Assembly: GCA_030526885.1 (NCBI GenBank)
Contig: JAUNBV010000033.1
Location: 1 to 14,471 of the forward strand
From: Syntrophomonadaceae bacterium
GTDB lineage: Bacteria; Bacillota; Syntrophomonadia; Syntrophomonadales; Syntrophomonadaceae
Length of the DNA stretch: 14,471 nt
Direction of reading: 5' to 3'
The notes under the pieces were generated by a model. The model saw only the letters and a list, made by a program, of their open reading frames with translations. It did not search any database and was not told where the DNA came from. Both the position numbers and the translations under genes were made by a program. Shown one piece after another: positions 13,546 to 14,471 of the stretch. Each line of letters opens with the position of its first letter. The first letter of the stretch is position 1.

Positions 13546-13562
13546 TGCTATATGCATCGATT

Positions 13563-13603
13563 AGCGCTGAGTGGGGTTACCCGCCCGGCGCTTTGCTGTT
13601 TTC
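13563..13603 (+). terminator. Possible terminator after the structured RNA
   Basis: AGCGC (13563-13567) pairs with GCGCT (13588-13592), and inside it GTGGG (13571-13575) pairs with CCCGC (13580-13584) around a short loop. It is followed by TTGCTGTTTTC, a weak T-run. Confidence 0.45.
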
Positions 13604-13610
13604 TGCGCCC

Positions 13611-13655
13611 GGGACCGGGACCCGCCCCGCTGCGGCGGGGTGGGGGCTCGGTCTC
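13611..13655 (+). repeat. Long GC-rich hairpin
   Basis: The arms 13611-13630 and 13634-13655 pair over about 19 positions with G-U pairs, one mismatch and one bulge around a 3-4 nt loop. It is followed by AATTTTATCC. It could be a terminator or the subterminal hairpin of a mobile element end; it is not within a gene. Confidence 0.6.
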
Positions 13656-13773
13656 AATTTTATCCTCGTAAAATATTAATTATAGGGATAGCGGTAGCTA
13701 GGGAAGGAGGAAACGCACGCCGCACGGCGAGGGGGACGCACTGATTATTTAATCAACAAGGAGGATTGAATTA
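13656..13773 (+). other. Leader region of the surface-protein gene
   Basis: An AT-rich stretch (13656-13690) is followed by a purine-rich GGGAAGGAGG at 13699-13709 that has no usable start codon, a small GCCG-CAC-GGC hairpin (13720-13729), and then the AAGGAGG of the next gene at 13758-13764. No confident promoter is seen. Confidence 0.35.
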
Positions 13774-14471
13774 ATGGGGAAAACAGCAAAGTGGATTTTT
13801 ATGGTAATGGCACTGATATTATCGGTGGTGATGGTCTGGCCGGCAGCGGCGCAGGCGGCGAAAGGAAGCTGCGGCGGCGAAGGTGACGGGGAAAATTTAC
13901 AATGGACACTGCATGACGGGCTGCTGAGTATTACTGGTACGGGGGCGATGGCAGACTATGATATATATTTTCCGCCACCTTGGTATTACTATTCATCTTT
14001 AGAATCGCTGTCCATCGGCAACGGTGTCACCAGCATCGGCAATTATGCGTTTTATTGCAGCGACTTCACCGGTAGTCTAACCATCCCCAACAGCGTCACC
14101 AGCATCGGCGACGGGGCGTTCGATGGTTGCAGCGGCTTCACCGGCAGCCTCACCATCCCGGACAGTGTGACCAGCATTGGCAACGGTGCGTTTAGTCGCT
14201 GCAGGATTTCCAGCTTTTCGGTGGCGACAGACAATCAGCATTATTGTAACGACAGCTACGGCGTACTGTTTAATAGAGACATGACCACTCTCGTTCAGTA
14301 TCCTGGCGGTAACACGCGGACGAGCTATACCATCCCGAACAGCGTCACCCGCATCGGCGACGAGGCATTCCGGGAATGCAGTGGCTTCACCGGTAGTCTC
14401 ACCATCCCCAACAGCGTCACCAGCATCGGCGACGGGGCGTTCGCCTTCTGCGATGGCTTCACCGGCAGCCT
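13774..14471 (+). CDS. Secreted BspA-like leucine-rich-repeat protein, 3' end beyond the window
   Basis: An open frame from ATG 13774 to the window edge gives 232 residues without a stop. AAGGAGG lies 9 nt upstream. Residues 1-28 are a Sec signal peptide (KTAK, long hydrophobic core, AQA cleavage region). The mature N-terminus, with CGGEGDGENLQWTLHDG then LSITGTGAMADY and PPWYYY, is typical of clostridial surface proteins of this type. From about residue 78 come units of the LRR_5 / BspA form, each reading TIPNSVTSIGDGAF with variable ends, 24 residues (72 bp) long. The unit spacing is interrupted at about 148-188 by a non-repeat strand segment (VATDNQHY, YGVLFN) also common in the family. 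Likely exported and possibly cell-wall anchored by domains outside the window; binding partner unknown. Confidence 0.9.
   Translation, partial: MGKTAKWIFMVMALILSVVMVWPAAAQAAKGSCGGEGDGENLQWTLHDGLLSITGTGAMADYDIYFPPPWYYYSSLESLSIGNGVTSIGNYAFYCSDFTGSLTIPNSVTSIGDGAFDGCSGFTGSLTIPDSVTSIGNGAFSRCRISSFSVATDNQHYCNDSYGVLFNRDMTTLVQYPGGNTRTSYTIPNSVTRIGDEAFRECSGFTGSLTIPNSVTSIGDGAFAFCDGFTGS

Noticed and set aside
13288..13773. A diversity-generating retroelement
   Set aside because: No reverse transcriptase or template/variable repeat pair is seen; the leucine-rich repeats are ordinary coding repeats.
14062..14471. CRISPR-like spacing of repeats
   Set aside because: The 72-bp repeats are in frame, encode leucine-rich-repeat units and have no spacers.

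Overview
The window looks like chromosome of a fairly GC-rich, low-branching Firmicute, most probably class Clostridia. The evidence is strong Shine-Dalgarno sites (GGAGG type), frequent TTG and GTG starts, hexameric sigma-A-like promoters, and the gene set tilS - ftsH - HD protein - folP - folK - panG - panB, which resembles the housekeeping cluster of many Clostridia. No species can be named from the sequence.

Positions 1-7042 are a minus-strand housekeeping block. In transcription order it holds tilS (tRNA-Ile lysidine synthase), ftsH (membrane AAA protease), an HD-domain protein, folP, folK, a DUF2520 Rossmann protein that matches the PanG ketopantoate reductase type, and the first 14 codons of a gene that is probably panB. 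The folate and pantothenate genes each have candidate promoters and leader hairpins. The hpt gene that often sits between tilS and ftsH is absent.

Positions 7043-11593 are mostly plus strand. They hold a stand-alone acyl-CoA synthetase with its own promoter and terminator, folE (GTP cyclohydrolase I), folB on the minus strand meeting folE tail to tail, a NudC-type Nudix hydrolase with a zinc ribbon, and a GNAT acetyltransferase. FolE, FolB, FolK and FolP together make dihydropteroate from GTP; the dephosphorylation step after FolE has no assigned enzyme here, although an HD hydrolase-like protein and a Nudix protein are both nearby.

Positions 11594-14471 are accessory in character. They hold an 89-bp direct repeat present twice (3 mismatches) that carries an intrinsic terminator, an intact small lipoprotein, a frameshifted second lipoprotein, a small ORF broken by two compensating frameshifts, and then a structured intergenic region. 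About 13369-13545 of that region closely resembles the HEARO / IscB omega-RNA family but has no IscB gene beside it. The window ends inside a secreted BspA-like leucine-rich-repeat protein built of 72-bp repeats.

The most interesting signal is the orphan HEARO-like RNA with its promoter-like upstream sequence and flanking hairpins, set in a zone of repeats and decayed small genes.
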